Below are positions 44,549-53,774 of a stretch of 64,000 bases of DNA, one piece after another. Positions within the stretch are counted from its first letter, which is position 1; each line of letters opens with the position of its first letter. This stretch comes from Taibaiella sp. Its GTDB lineage: Bacteria; Bacteroidota; Bacteroidia; Chitinophagales; Chitinophagaceae. The stretch is from the NCBI GenBank assembly GCA_019638495.1, contig JAHBTQ010000002.1:310001-374000 (forward strand). The letters run 5' to 3'. A program made the translations under genes and the position numbers. Under the pieces are notes generated by a model, which worked only from the letters and a program-made list of their open reading frames with translations, did not search any database and had not been told where the DNA came from.

Positions 44549-44556
44549 TACTTTTG
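44549..44556 (+). promoter_or_regulatory. -7 box (TACTTTTG)
   Basis: Exact TAnnTTTG, 21 nt upstream of ATG 44578 of the Kelch-like gene. Confidence 0.5.
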
Positions 44557-44577
44557 GATCAGCAAAAAGAACAGATC

Positions 44578-46182
44578 ATGTTTAAACACATACTACTAGT
44601 GCTGGCGACGATAATTGGGGCTACCGGCGTAAATGGTCAGTGGCCAGGTGTGGTGCTTAAGCCCATTTCCGTAACCGGGCTACCAGGACTACAATCATAT
44701 GTATATGGCACCCACGACGGCAAATGGGTGATAATAGGTGGTCGCACAGATGGGCTGCACCGCCGGCAGCCATCCGTATCATTTGCAGATGCGGGTAATA
44801 ATAAGTTTGTCTATGTTGTTGATCCGGCAACCGGTACAAGCTGGAGTGCTTCTCTAACTTCTCTTCCGGTATCTATTCAAGAGCAGCTGAGCACAACGAA
44901 CATGGAATTTCACCAGCGCGATACTATACTGTATTGTATAGGTGGCTATGGATACAGTGCTACCGCAGGCGACCACATTACACATGATAAGCTAACAGCC
45001 ATAAACGTGCCATGCCTGATAGAAGCTGTTGTGTCGGGCGGCCCTATCGCGGGATGCTTCAGGCAGATATCTGATCCTGCTTTCGCCGTTACCGGTGGAC
45101 ACCTGGATCGCATATATGACGTGTTTTACCTGGTGGGTGGTAATAAGTTCACAGGCCGCTACAACCCAATGGGAGGCGCATCTTACACCCAGGAGTATAC
45201 GAACCAGGTAAGGAAGCTGATGATACATGACGACGGAACGACGCTCTCAGTTACACAACTGCCATCTTATACCGATGCGACCAACCTGCACAGAAGGGAT
45301 TATAACCTGGTGGCTCAGATAATGCCGGATGGTAAAGAAGGGCTCACCATGTTTTCTGGTGTGTTTCAGCCAACCGCTGATTTGCCATTCCTAAGTTGCG
45401 TCAATATCGATAGCGCCGGTTATGTTGTGAATCCTTCATTTTCTCAATATTATAATCATTACCACTGTGCCAACCTGGTCGGATATTCTGTAACCGGAAA
45501 TGAGATGCACTCCATGTTCTTCGGGGGCATTGCAAGATATTATGATAGCGCAGGTGTGCTGGTGCAGGACGATAATGTGCCGTTTGTGAAGACGATAGCA
45601 AGAGTAGTGCGGGATGGGGCCGGGGCAATGACAGAATATAAGCTGCCGGTGGAGATGCCGGGGTATCTTGGGGCAAGTGCAGAATTGATTCCTGCACCGG
45701 GAGTGCCGCGTTATGAGAATGGTGTAATAAAGCTGGATGACCTGACGAGCGACACTACACTGGTGGGATATGTAGTAGGAGGGATCAATAGCTCTGCGGC
45801 AAACATCTTCTTTGTCAATACCGGCACAGAGAGTGTCGCAAGCACTGCTGTTTATGAGGTATACCTTGTAAAATCCGGAACGAGTGGCATAGATAGAAAA
45901 AACGAGCAAAGTAAGGACGGACTTGACCTGGCAGTATACCCTAATCCGGGCGACGGTGCTATAACAGTGATGTATAACCTGAGGAAAGGCGGAGATGTGA
46001 CTATTGCTATTGCTGATGTAACGGGGCGTGAATTGTGGCGAAAATCGGTAGCTGGAATGGAGGCTGGGGTGCATAAGGTGAGGTTATCAATTAGCGATCA
46101 GGCAAATGGTGGAACCTACTTCCTCACCGTTACGTCGGGCGGGCAAAAGAGTGTGCAGAAGCTGGTTCTGGAAAGCCATTAA
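44578..46182 (+). CDS. Secreted Kelch-like protein with T9SS sorting domain
   Basis: 534 residues from ATG 44578, with signal peptide MFKHILLVLATIIGATGVNG. Repeated segments with Gly-Gly before hydrophobic strands (VIIGGRTDGLHR, YCIGGYGYSA, YLVGGNKFTGRYN, MFFGGIARYYDS, YVVGGINSSAANI) look like a Kelch-type propeller. It ends in a T9SS type A sorting domain (LAVYPNPGDGAITVMYNLRK ... SGGQKSVQKLVLESH). Secreted or surface-attached; target unknown. Confidence 0.88.
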   Translation: MFKHILLVLATIIGATGVNGQWPGVVLKPISVTGLPGLQSYVYGTHDGKWVIIGGRTDGLHRRQPSVSFADAGNNKFVYVVDPATGTSWSASLTSLPVSIQEQLSTTNMEFHQRDTILYCIGGYGYSATAGDHITHDKLTAINVPCLIEAVVSGGPIAGCFRQISDPAFAVTGGHLDRIYDVFYLVGGNKFTGRYNPMGGASYTQEYTNQVRKLMIHDDGTTLSVTQLPSYTDATNLHRRDYNLVAQIMPDGKEGLTMFSGVFQPTADLPFLSCVNIDSAGYVVNPSFSQYYNHYHCANLVGYSVTGNEMHSMFFGGIARYYDSAGVLVQDDNVPFVKTIARVVRDGAGAMTEYKLPVEMPGYLGASAELIPAPGVPRYENGVIKLDDLTSDTTLVGYVVGGINSSAANIFFVNTGTESVASTAVYEVYLVKSGTSGIDRKNEQSKDGLDLAVYPNPGDGAITVMYNLRKGGDVTIAIADVTGRELWRKSVAGMEAGVHKVRLSISDQANGGTYFLTVTSGGQKSVQKLVLESH

Positions 46183-46305
46183 TAGAAGGGAATTGTTGGT
46201 GCGTAGGGGACTCAGATAAGGAAAACTTTTTCGCGGAGCACAGAGTCTCATAAAATCAACCTCGTCTAAAAGCCGGAAGCTGAAGTTGAAAGTGGGGAGA
46301 AAATA

Positions 46306-46327
46306 AGAAGGGGCTTTCGCCCCTTCT
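46306..46327. terminator. Hairpin between convergent genes, serving the minus-strand DinB-fold gene
   Basis: AGAAGGGGC and GCCCCTTCT arms around a TTTC loop. On the minus strand it is followed by TTATTTT and lies 5 nt after that gene's stop. Confidence 0.75.
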
Positions 46328-46332
46328 GTCAA

Positions 46333-46806
46333 TTAGTTTTTCAGGAACACCATTTGCCCAAGGTGATTGGTCATATGCATGGCACGGTTCACCAATACAT
46401 TCAGCTTGTTGCGATGCGGCTCTTTTGCAAAGTCTTCTTCAGAAACTGAGTTGTGGCGCTGCATCCATTGTTCAGGAGTCAGTGAACTGAAGTGGCTATT
46501 GAGTGCTTCGTTAGTACGTTTCCAGTAGTCGCGAATCCACTGCAGAGATGGCATTTCTTTTCCTGATTTATCCGGGCTGGTAAGAAATACCTCATTCATT
46601 TCCGGGTGCATCTGCTCGCCAAAGCCAAGCAGCGGTAACATGCGGTCGTTAACTGCTGCAAGGTGGCCCAGCAGGTAGGTGCCGCTGTTGCGGCCGGGTG
46701 CTACATCGGCCTGTAGCTGCTCGTCTGTAAGGCTGTCAAAAAGTTTGTTGGCATTAGCCACTGTGCCGTGCCAGTTGTCCAGCACTATTTTTACGGGAAC
46801 GCTCAT
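46333..46806 (-). CDS. DinB-superfamily protein
   Basis: 157 residues from ATG 46806. The frame extends to 46884, but the extension looks non-native and crosses a near-consensus -7 element (TACATTCG). Candidate metal-binding His residues are in YLLGHLAAVNDRML and in MHMTNHLGQM near the C-terminus. The four-helix-bundle DinB family includes metal-dependent hydrolases and thiol transferases. It is not closely similar to the DinB-fold protein at 13308. Confidence 0.82.
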   Translation of the reverse strand: MSVPVKIVLDNWHGTVANANKLFDSLTDEQLQADVAPGRNSGTYLLGHLAAVNDRMLPLLGFGEQMHPEMNEVFLTSPDKSGKEMPSLQWIRDYWKRTNEALNSHFSSLTPEQWMQRHNSVSEEDFAKEPHRNKLNVLVNRAMHMTNHLGQMVFLKN

Positions 46807-46918
46807 TTGTAAGTTTGGTTTTGATGTGAGACACGAATGTAGATGGCCTATCAGTAATGTGCCTGATACCAGCATAACAAACAATTATCAACTGGGCTGG
46901 GAGTGACATCGTATATCT

Positions 46919-47455
46919 CTACCTGAAACTGTTAAACTCAAACTTCTTACGAAAATGAAGTTGCTTGCCATAGAACCCGGGCTTCTTCATGTTGTTGGCT
47001 ACGTACTCGCGGAGTTCATGCGAGTCCTTCATCTTGTAAAGGTTATTGTCGGTAACCAGTGTAAATACCACATTCCAGCTCCGTGGTGTGCTCACACTGT
47101 CGAGGCGAAGCAGCACATTGCCATGAAAGGAAGGCTCGTCGAAAAAGCTGGAGTACGGTGCATTAAGAAAAGTGACGTCATTTACTTTACTGAAGTGCAT
47201 CTCCGCATGTTCCAGGCCACGGTTGTCGCCGCTTCTGTTCATGTAGGTGATGCTGAACCGGTAGTTGCCATCGCGCTCCACTACAAAATAATTATGGCTG
47301 TCTGTGTCTTCCCTGAGTTTCCAGATGCCCTGCATGTGCGGGTCTGATTCGATAGAAGGATATTCATCAAGATTGTGTTGGCACAGATATTTTACCGGTG
47401 GTACATCTTTGTGAGGCATCATGAAGCCCAGTAGGAGGAGAAAGATGAGTGGCAT
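46919..47455 (-). CDS. Exported hypothetical protein
   Basis: 178 residues from ATG 47455, starting MPLIFLLLLGFMMPHKD, a short signal-like segment. The frame is open to 47563, but the upstream part is basic and unlike a gene start. The body is rich in short strands (IWKLREDTDSHNYFVVERDG; YRFSITYMNRSG; VLLRLDSV; WNVVFTLVTDNN) and resembles small periplasmic lipocalin-like proteins. I do not recognise a family. Confidence 0.6.
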   Translation of the reverse strand: MPLIFLLLLGFMMPHKDVPPVKYLCQHNLDEYPSIESDPHMQGIWKLREDTDSHNYFVVERDGNYRFSITYMNRSGDNRGLEHAEMHFSKVNDVTFLNAPYSSFFDEPSFHGNVLLRLDSVSTPRSWNVVFTLVTDNNLYKMKDSHELREYVANNMKKPGFYGKQLHFRKKFEFNSFR

Positions 47456-47876
47456 AAAAGTGTGGTTTTTATAAAAATAGCAAAAAAAGCTTGTATGTTT
47501 CGTGCGATAGAGACATACGCTTTTTTGAACGTCAGGAATTGTTTTTGTGGGAATTTTAGTCAATTCTGGAGAGTCGAATTACGGGTTTTAGAAAGAGAAT
47601 TATTGAGGGTGTACCCGAAATTTTAAACTGTCGAGGTGTGGAGCTAAATCGTGCAGATAATATGCATTACTTGGTTCGGGTAACAGTTGATGTATTGCAG
47701 AAGTAATTAATTCTACTGTTTTGTTGCAGAAAATGATGCTCCCGAAGAAACTTTTTATTTACTGAATATCAATGAAATACAGTCTAGTAGCGGGTTTTAG
47801 ACTTGCTGCTTAAAAATATGTGGTGCCCGGTCTGATTTTTTTTTGAAAATCGGTGCGCTTATATAATTTTGCGCCC
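47456..47876. other. Intergenic region upstream of tRNA-Ser
   Basis: About 420 nt of AT-rich sequence with no gene seen. Only the tRNA promoter at its right end is recognisable. Confidence 0.5.
47842..47871 (+). promoter_or_regulatory. tRNA-Ser promoter (-33 TTTG, -7 TAATTTTG)
   Basis: TTTG at 47842-47845 and an exact TAnnTTTG box at 47864-47871, separated by 18 nt. The box ends 5 nt before the mature tRNA 5' end. The best complete promoter match in the window. Confidence 0.75.
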
Positions 47877-47961
47877 GGAGAGATGGCAGAGCGGTCGATT
47901 GCGGCAGTCTTGAAAACTGTTGACTGTAATAGGTCCGGGGGTTCGAATCCCTCTCTCTCCG
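47877..47961 (+). tRNA. tRNA-Ser (anticodon UGA)
   Basis: Class II cloverleaf. The acceptor stem GGAGAGA (47877-47883) pairs with TCTCTCC (47954-47960). The anticodon loop CTTGAAA gives anticodon TGA, reading UCA serine codons. A long variable arm follows (GACTGTAATAGGTC), and the T-loop is GGTTCGAATCC. CCA is not encoded. A terminator hairpin follows 8 nt later. AT-rich accessory genes begin downstream, so this could be an integration site, though no integrase is visible. Confidence 0.97.
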
Positions 47962-47968
47962 CAGAAAC

Positions 47969-48003
47969 AAAGAAACCCACGCTAAGCGTGGGTTTCTTTG
48001 TTT
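47969..48003 (+). terminator. Intrinsic terminator of tRNA-Ser
   Basis: 14-bp perfect stem AAAGAAACCCACGC / GCGTGGGTTTCTTT with a TAA loop, followed by GTTTC. Confidence 0.88.
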
Positions 48004-48230
48004 CTATGTGTGTTCGTCTATTTGGTTACTTATACGTTCGTGCGTTGTTTGTTGGTGAAGAATACCAACAAAGGCGAAAAGTCAAAAAAAGAGTCCACCT
48101 ACGAGTCTTTATTCAAATTATAATGATATATTTGTTGTAGGTACAACATATCATGACACTTGTAAGTCGTTTTGTGTTCTTTCAGCGAAAGAACACCCCG
48201 AAAGGGAAAACGTCGAACAGGATTACAACG

Positions 48231-49073
48231 ATGGAAATCTCGATCGTTATTCCTGTTAGAGACAATCAAAGGGGAGTCGACAACTATTTGGATGAGTTTT
48301 TTAAAACGCATCCTGCTGAATATTTTCCCAAAGAAATTATTGTCGTTGACAATAATTCCTCTCCCGCAATTACTCTTAAGGATAGGCATTTGTTGCATGC
48401 GCTTCCTATAAAGCTTATAGTATGTAACAAAGAAGGCCCTGCTGCCGCAAGAAATTTCGGTGTGCTAAATGCACAAGGAGAATGGATACTATTTAACGAC
48501 AGTGACTGTCTGCCCACACGTAGTTTATTGACAGGATACCTGAATGCGGATAACGGTTCGTTTGCTTATGCGGGTAATATAAAATCATTGAGAAAGGACT
48601 GGCTTTCGAAATATTATGATAGTCAAGAAATCCTTTTACCACTTAAAACGATAAACTATGCCGGTGAAAGTGTACCGCAGTACTTGATTACTGCAAATTC
48701 GCTCGTATGGAAAAGAGCGTTTATTGGGATAGGAGGATTTAATGAGGAAATAAAAATTGCAGGAGGAGAAGATATTGACTTAGGTCTACGGCTATCCGTA
48801 GAAGGGCATCTCGCATACGCCTTTGATAGTATTGCTCTACATGATTTTAACGATGGTTTAATAGGGTTTTTCCGGCGTTTTAGGCGTTATGGAAGAGGAA
48901 ACCGGCTGATAGAGGAGATTTGGCGGACAAATATGACACCCCATCTATTTTTGCCCAATAAGAAAACGGTTTCTAACGTATTAATGGCGTTATTACAATA
49001 TCTGTTTTTACTTGGGGGATATATAGCAGCAGATAGAGAAATAAGACGCGATTCAGCGCGGAAAAGCAAATAG
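48231..49073 (+). CDS. Glycosyltransferase family 2 (GT-A fold)
   Basis: 280 residues from ATG 48231; in-frame codons to 48153 exist but the GT2 fold begins at EISIVIPVRDN. Donor-site motifs: VVDNNSSPA, GPAAARNFGVLNAQGEWILF and the metal-binding NDSDCLP (DxD type). GGFNEEIKIAGGEDIDLGLR is the usual acceptor-side ED motif of GT2 enzymes. A C-terminal hydrophobic helix (LMALLQYLFLLGGYIA) suggests membrane association. The gene is AT-rich, stands alone after tRNA-Ser, and may be acquired. Confidence 0.88.
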   Translation: MEISIVIPVRDNQRGVDNYLDEFFKTHPAEYFPKEIIVVDNNSSPAITLKDRHLLHALPIKLIVCNKEGPAAARNFGVLNAQGEWILFNDSDCLPTRSLLTGYLNADNGSFAYAGNIKSLRKDWLSKYYDSQEILLPLKTINYAGESVPQYLITANSLVWKRAFIGIGGFNEEIKIAGGEDIDLGLRLSVEGHLAYAFDSIALHDFNDGLIGFFRRFRRYGRGNRLIEEIWRTNMTPHLFLPNKKTVSNVLMALLQYLFLLGGYIAADREIRRDSARKSK

Positions 49074-49103
49074 TATTCTACAAACCAACTAAAAAAATAA
49101 GCA

Positions 49104-49262
49104 ATGAAACAAAAAATAAAAACCTTGTCAGCAAATGACAAACGGTCAATTGTCAAAAATCCAAATAGCGAAGAGTATCTACTTGATATTGCCAACAGGA
49201 TTAAGCTTGGACATATCAAGCCAGAAGAAGTTAAGATTGAAATATCGAAAAAGAAATCGTAA
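49104..49262 (+). CDS. Small 52-residue lysine-rich ORF
   Basis: ATG 49104 to TAA 49262, encoding MKQKIKTLSANDKRSIVKNP and ending VKIEISKKKS. It is strongly basic and predicted helical, with no recognised family. It starts 30 nt after the GT2 stop. It is supported by its position directly between GT2 and a good terminator at 49318, and by coherent composition. It could be a small DNA/RNA-binding or antitoxin-like protein (speculative). Confidence 0.5.
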   Translation: MKQKIKTLSANDKRSIVKNPNSEEYLLDIANRIKLGHIKPEEVKIEISKKKS

Positions 49263-49317
49263 AATCAAGTCAACCAGTGGGTGCGAAGTTCGAGAGTTGC
49301 TGCTCCTACTAATAACT

Positions 49318-49342
49318 AAAACCCGCGCTTGCCGCGGGTTTT
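49318..49342 (+). terminator. Intrinsic terminator after the small ORF
   Basis: AAAACCCGCG / CGCGGGTTTT 10-bp stem with a 5-nt loop; the right arm ends in TTTT. It closes the GT2-small ORF unit. Confidence 0.82.
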
Positions 49343-49426
49343 GTCGTTCAAAAAAATCACTTTGAACTCTTTCGGTTAGTATGAAGTATTTTAGAGGACT
49401 TGATGATACTCAAACAACGGTGATTT

Positions 49427-50302
49427 ATGACAAAGCCTCTTGAGAAAATAACAAAAGAATATCCAGTTAGAGGACCTTTGAAACAATTCCGATTTGAAAA
49501 ATCGATATCGTTTAGTTGTTTTAGGTGCGCTCAAACGAAGGTGTCAAAACTAATTACGATTAATAATTCCGACTGGAATCAAATGCTGTGCAATGGATGC
49601 TATGGGAGGTTACTTTCGATATATGAAATCAAAAGTGGCAGTAGAACATTTGAGGAGAAATCTGATGAATTGTCACAACTTCTTTTAAAACTCGCAGATG
49701 AACATTCGGTCAAGCAGCAGTCTAATAAAATTGCAATTAAGCAAAATCAAGCTAAATTCCTTTCGCCGTCATCAATGCGTTTTTTTGCAACTGCTGAGGT
49801 TGTCGCGAATACACTTACCAAAGAAACGGATCTGGATTGGTCGCCTGCAGTTATTGGTATCTGCAAAGCTTTTGAATTTGAAATTGTTGAGAAATTTTTA
49901 GACAAATTAAGGGAAGCATGCAGTGTGTTGCCAATGGAAGAAAGTGATATCAAAGACAAAGATTTTGGTCGGGTAGCATCTTATTGTTTTCGAAAAATGG
50001 CGAAGTCGCCAGAACTTGGTTCAATTAGTCATTTCTTAATCACTGCTATGAATAGTAAAGAACGATTGGATAAAAGTGAATTTCTGAAGAACGGCCTAAA
50101 GCCATTCATTGCAAAACGTCCCAATGCAAATTGGCTAATTGATAAGAATGGACTGGCTTCATCTATTGAAATGCTAACCAAAAGCTTCAGAAATAAAGCA
50201 GCTCACACAGACGAACTCAATGCTAACGACTATGAAAGCTGCAAAGAACTTGTTTTCGGCGAAAAAGGAGTCATGTGGGAACTACTCGTAGCCACCAAAT
50301 AA
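49427..50302 (+). CDS. Zinc-ribbon plus HEPN-like domain protein (candidate RNase)
   Basis: 291 residues, AT-rich. The N-terminus has a zinc-finger-like CFRC (Cys31, Cys34) and CNGC (Cys55, Cys58). The middle is helical (about 75-240). The C-terminal segment SFRNKAAHTDELNANDYESC contains Arg255 and His260 spaced as in the Rx4-6H catalytic motif of HEPN RNases. HEPN proteins cut RNA in toxin-antitoxin and defence systems. No partner nucleotidyltransferase is visible, so function is inferred. The ATG at 49427 is the first sensible start. It lies 164 nt after the preceding ORF and carries its own terminator. Confidence 0.6.
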   Translation: MTKPLEKITKEYPVRGPLKQFRFEKSISFSCFRCAQTKVSKLITINNSDWNQMLCNGCYGRLLSIYEIKSGSRTFEEKSDELSQLLLKLADEHSVKQQSNKIAIKQNQAKFLSPSSMRFFATAEVVANTLTKETDLDWSPAVIGICKAFEFEIVEKFLDKLREACSVLPMEESDIKDKDFGRVASYCFRKMAKSPELGSISHFLITAMNSKERLDKSEFLKNGLKPFIAKRPNANWLIDKNGLASSIEMLTKSFRNKAAHTDELNANDYESCKELVFGEKGVMWELLVATK

Positions 50303-50380
50303 CTTTAAAACCCAGTTATTGATTTCAAATCCTTCATAAAATAGTTCGAAATTTGACAACGTCTCTCCGCTACCTAAAGC

Positions 50381-50407
50381 AAAAGCGTCCTGTTCGGGCG
50401 CTTTTTT
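50381..50407 (+). terminator. Terminator after the HEPN-like gene
   Basis: AAAAGCGTCC then TGTT then CGGGCGCTTTTTT: an imperfect stem (AAAGCG/CGCTTT plus CC/GG) ending in six T residues. Confidence 0.75.
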
Positions 50408-50544
50408 CGTGTGTGGGAATGGAGCGATCAGAACTGACGGTAAGGATACCGTATGAGAATAAGTTTGCTTCCTGAAATTCAGACGTTTTTGGGGTCGTAT
50501 CCGTGAACTCATGAGTGGCCACTCTCGTGGATAGGCTATGAGCC

Positions 50545-53500
50545 CTACCTGAAATTTCGGCCTTTGTAAAAGACATCGCTGTTTGGTGTTTTGGTTACTG
50601 TTCTTGGGTCGGGTTTGTCGCTCTTTTCATCGGCGCGGGACATGGCAATGGAGGGTAGTCCCTTTCTGACCTGTGTATACATCAGTTTATTCAGGTTAAA
50701 GCACCGCTTTACCACCACATGTATCACTTTAGTCTCATTCTCTTTACCTTCTACCTGCAGTTTCCCTTCCACCATCAGCAGTCTCGATTGCAGAATTTCT
50801 TTGCGGTATGCATCAAACAGCTTTTCAAACACTACCAGGTTGGCTATGCCGCCTTCATCTTCCAGGGTTATAAAGCATATACCCTTTGCGGTACCGGGTC
50901 GTTGCCTCACCAATACCAGGCCTGCTACCTTTATAGGGTCGCCATCTTTCATAAGCGCTATGTCTTTTGTTGGGGTCACTCCGAGCATACTTAGTTTCTC
51001 CCTCACAAAGCTGAGCGGGTGTGCTTTTAGCGATAATGACAAGGTGTTGTAGTCATGCACTACATGCTCTGACAGTGCCATGAGTGGTAATTGTATCCCC
51101 TGTTCGCATACTGCCTCAGGCTGCTGACCTGTGTATATGCCCGTGGGGCGGTCGCCCAGTGCAGATACTTCCCATAGTGCCTGCCGTCTGTCCAGTCCTA
51201 TAGACCTGAAAGCGTCTGCATTTGCCAGCTTTTCTAAGGCTCCTATTGTTACTCCGGCATCACGTAGCTGTGGAATGCTGGTAAAGGGTGAACTGCGTGC
51301 TGAAAGCAGCAATTTTACATCCTCTTCGTTCATCCCCTTCACCTGCCTGAAGCCGAGGCGAAGCGGGCAGTATTTTCCCGTTCTTTCCTCCAGTATATTG
51401 TCCCATTGAGAGTGATTGATGTCCACAGGCAGACATTCTACTCCATGGTTCCGGGCATCTGTTACTATCTGTGCCGGCTGGTAAAATCCCATTGGCTGGC
51501 TATTTAGCAAGGCTGCGGCAAATATATCGGGGTAGTAACACTTTAGCCACGACGATACGTATACCAGCAGTGCAAAGCTTGCTGCATGGCTTTCAGGGAA
51601 GCCATAGCTGCCAAAGCCTTCCAGTTGCTTAAACACCCTGTTGGCAAACTCTTCTGTATAGCCTCTTTCCACCATTCCGCCTACCAGTTTCCTGTGCCAT
51701 TCGCTCACCTTGCCTTTTGCCTTAAATGTGGCCATGCTCCTGCGCAGCCCATCTGCCTCGGTGTCGGTAAAGCCTGCAGCATCTATGGCTATCTGCATAG
51801 CCTGCTCCTGGAAGAGAGGCACACCCAGGGTCCGTTCCAGTATTTTCTTCAGTTCTTCTTTAGGATATTCTACAGGGTCTTTTCCTTCGCGCCGCCTTAG
51901 GTAGGGGTGCACCATATCGCCCTGTATAGGCCCCGGCCTCACAATAGCCACCTCTATTACCAGGTCATAGAATTTCCTTGGCTTTAGCCTGGGCAGCATA
52001 GACATCTGTGCGCGGCTCTCTATCTGGAAGACGCCTATTGTGTCGCCCCTGCATATCATGTCATACACATTGGGGTCATCTTTCTCATTTATTTTGGCCA
52101 GGGTCAGGTCCAGGTCATAGTGCTGTTTGACCAGGTCAAAAGCTTTGCGAATGCAGGTGAGCATGCCCAGGGCCAGCACATCTACTTTCAGAAAGCCCAG
52201 CGCCTCAATATCATCCTTGTTCCACTCTATGCAGGTGCGGCCCTCCATACGTGCATTCAGTATGGGGCACAGGTCTGATAGCTTTCCGCGGGTCATTACA
52301 AAGCCACCGGTATGCTGTCCCAGTTGGCGGGGAAAGCCTATATACTGGCTGGTAAGGTCCAATACTTTTTTCAGGTGAGGGTCGCTTGCATCAAATCCGT
52401 CACCCGATACATGTCTGCCATTGTGCCACTCATCCGTAAACTCCCAACTGGCATTGGCCAGCAGGTTTATGGTATCTACCGAAAGACCCATTGCTTTGGC
52501 CACATCGCGTACTGCACCTTTGTAGTGCACTTCTGTTACCGTAGCTACTATGGCGGCACGGTCGCGTCCATATTTTTCGTAGATATATTGTATCACTTCT
52601 TCTCTGCGCTCATGCTCAAAGTCTACGTCTATATCAGGTGGCTCATTGCGTGCGTCAGACATGAAGCGGGCAAAGAGCACGGAGAACTTCGATGGGTCTA
52701 CAGAGGTAATGCCCAGGCAATAGCATACAACTGAGTTGGCTGCAGAGCCTCGCCCCTGGCACAGAATTTGTTTTTCCCTGGCATACCTTACAAAGTCATA
52801 CACTGTAAGGAAATAGGCAGCATAGTTCTTACGTTCAATGAAGTCCAGCTCAAACTGAATTGTTTCTTTCAGTTTCAGGTTCATTCTCTCTCCCAGTTTC
52901 TCTTTTGCTCCTTTCCATGTCAGGTATATCAGCTCCTCCTGTGGCGTTCTTTCTCCAGTGGTTATCTCTTCCGGGTAGACATACTCTAGCTCGTCCAGCG
53001 AAAACCGGCATGCATTTGCAATTTCTTTTGTTCTTTCCAGTGCATCGGGATATTGCCTGAAAAGGCGTTTCATTTCAGGTATCGGTTTCAGGTATCTTTC
53101 TGCGTTCTGGTGCAGCTTGTAGCCTGCATTGTAGATCGTGCACTTCTCTCGCACGCAGGTAAGAACGTCTTGCAACTCCCTTCGCTCTCGGCTATGGTAG
53201 TGCACATCATTTGTGGCTACCATTGGTATACTCAATTCGTGTGATAGTTCTTGCAGTCTGTGCAGCACCTTGCCGTCGTATGCCTGGTAATAGCGAATAG
53301 CTCCCAGGTACAGATTATCGCCTATCGCTTCCTTGTATTGGTGAAGGTCTGCAATGAATTGCTCATCAAAAGAGTAGTTGGCATCGAGCGCGACAGGAGG
53401 AATAACGATGAACTTTATCCCCGGGGCATGCTCAAATACGTCTTTCTTTGTTAGCTCACATTTTCCCTTCTCGGTACGCCAGTTTCCTTTTGTGAGCAAT

Positions 53501-53769
53501 GCAGATAGTCTTGCATAGGCTGCTTTGTCAGTAGGGTAGGCAAGCAGGCTGGTGCCGTCTGCCAGGTCTAGCCGGCATGCGGGTATGATGCGTATGTCTT
53601 TATCTCTTGCAGCAATGTGCGCACGTACAATGCCGGCCAGTGTATTGCGGTCTGTTATGGCTATTTCTTTGTAGCCCAGTGCCAGTGCCCGTTCCACAAT
53701 TTCCTGTGGATGGGAGCCGCCGCGTAAAAAGCTAAAGTTCGTAGTGATCTGCAATTCTGTATAGCTCAT
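50545..53769 (-). CDS. dnaE2: Error-prone DNA polymerase III alpha subunit (DnaE2/ImuC)
   Basis: 1,074 residues from ATG 53769 (the upstream frame to 53802 overlaps imuB). The N-terminal PHP domain (YTELQITTNFSFLRGGSHP) lacks the usual HxHxxxS start, as in DnaE2. The palm carries PPDIDVDFEHERREEVI with catalytic Asp residues, and the finger region LGQHTGGFVMTRG. The C-terminus has HhH and OB-fold segments (KVAGLVLVRQRPGTAKGICF). It ends KPDPRTVTKTPNSDVFYKGR, resembling the conserved DnaE2 tail. It performs translesion synthesis with ImuA and ImuB and starts 5 nt after imuB, preceded by GAGGAT. Confidence 0.95.
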   Translation of the reverse strand: MSYTELQITTNFSFLRGGSHPQEIVERALALGYKEIAITDRNTLAGIVRAHIAARDKDIRIIPACRLDLADGTSLLAYPTDKAAYARLSALLTKGNWRTEKGKCELTKKDVFEHAPGIKFIVIPPVALDANYSFDEQFIADLHQYKEAIGDNLYLGAIRYYQAYDGKVLHRLQELSHELSIPMVATNDVHYHSRERRELQDVLTCVREKCTIYNAGYKLHQNAERYLKPIPEMKRLFRQYPDALERTKEIANACRFSLDELEYVYPEEITTGERTPQEELIYLTWKGAKEKLGERMNLKLKETIQFELDFIERKNYAAYFLTVYDFVRYAREKQILCQGRGSAANSVVCYCLGITSVDPSKFSVLFARFMSDARNEPPDIDVDFEHERREEVIQYIYEKYGRDRAAIVATVTEVHYKGAVRDVAKAMGLSVDTINLLANASWEFTDEWHNGRHVSGDGFDASDPHLKKVLDLTSQYIGFPRQLGQHTGGFVMTRGKLSDLCPILNARMEGRTCIEWNKDDIEALGFLKVDVLALGMLTCIRKAFDLVKQHYDLDLTLAKINEKDDPNVYDMICRGDTIGVFQIESRAQMSMLPRLKPRKFYDLVIEVAIVRPGPIQGDMVHPYLRRREGKDPVEYPKEELKKILERTLGVPLFQEQAMQIAIDAAGFTDTEADGLRRSMATFKAKGKVSEWHRKLVGGMVERGYTEEFANRVFKQLEGFGSYGFPESHAASFALLVYVSSWLKCYYPDIFAAALLNSQPMGFYQPAQIVTDARNHGVECLPVDINHSQWDNILEERTGKYCPLRLGFRQVKGMNEEDVKLLLSARSSPFTSIPQLRDAGVTIGALEKLANADAFRSIGLDRRQALWEVSALGDRPTGIYTGQQPEAVCEQGIQLPLMALSEHVVHDYNTLSLSLKAHPLSFVREKLSMLGVTPTKDIALMKDGDPIKVAGLVLVRQRPGTAKGICFITLEDEGGIANLVVFEKLFDAYRKEILQSRLLMVEGKLQVEGKENETKVIHVVVKRCFNLNKLMYTQVRKGLPSIAMSRADEKSDKPDPRTVTKTPNSDVFYKGRNFR

Positions 53770-53774
53770 ATCCT

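Noticed and set aside
47877..50302. Integrated element with attachment sites at tRNA-Ser
   Set aside because: No integrase, transposase or duplicated tRNA end was found within the window.
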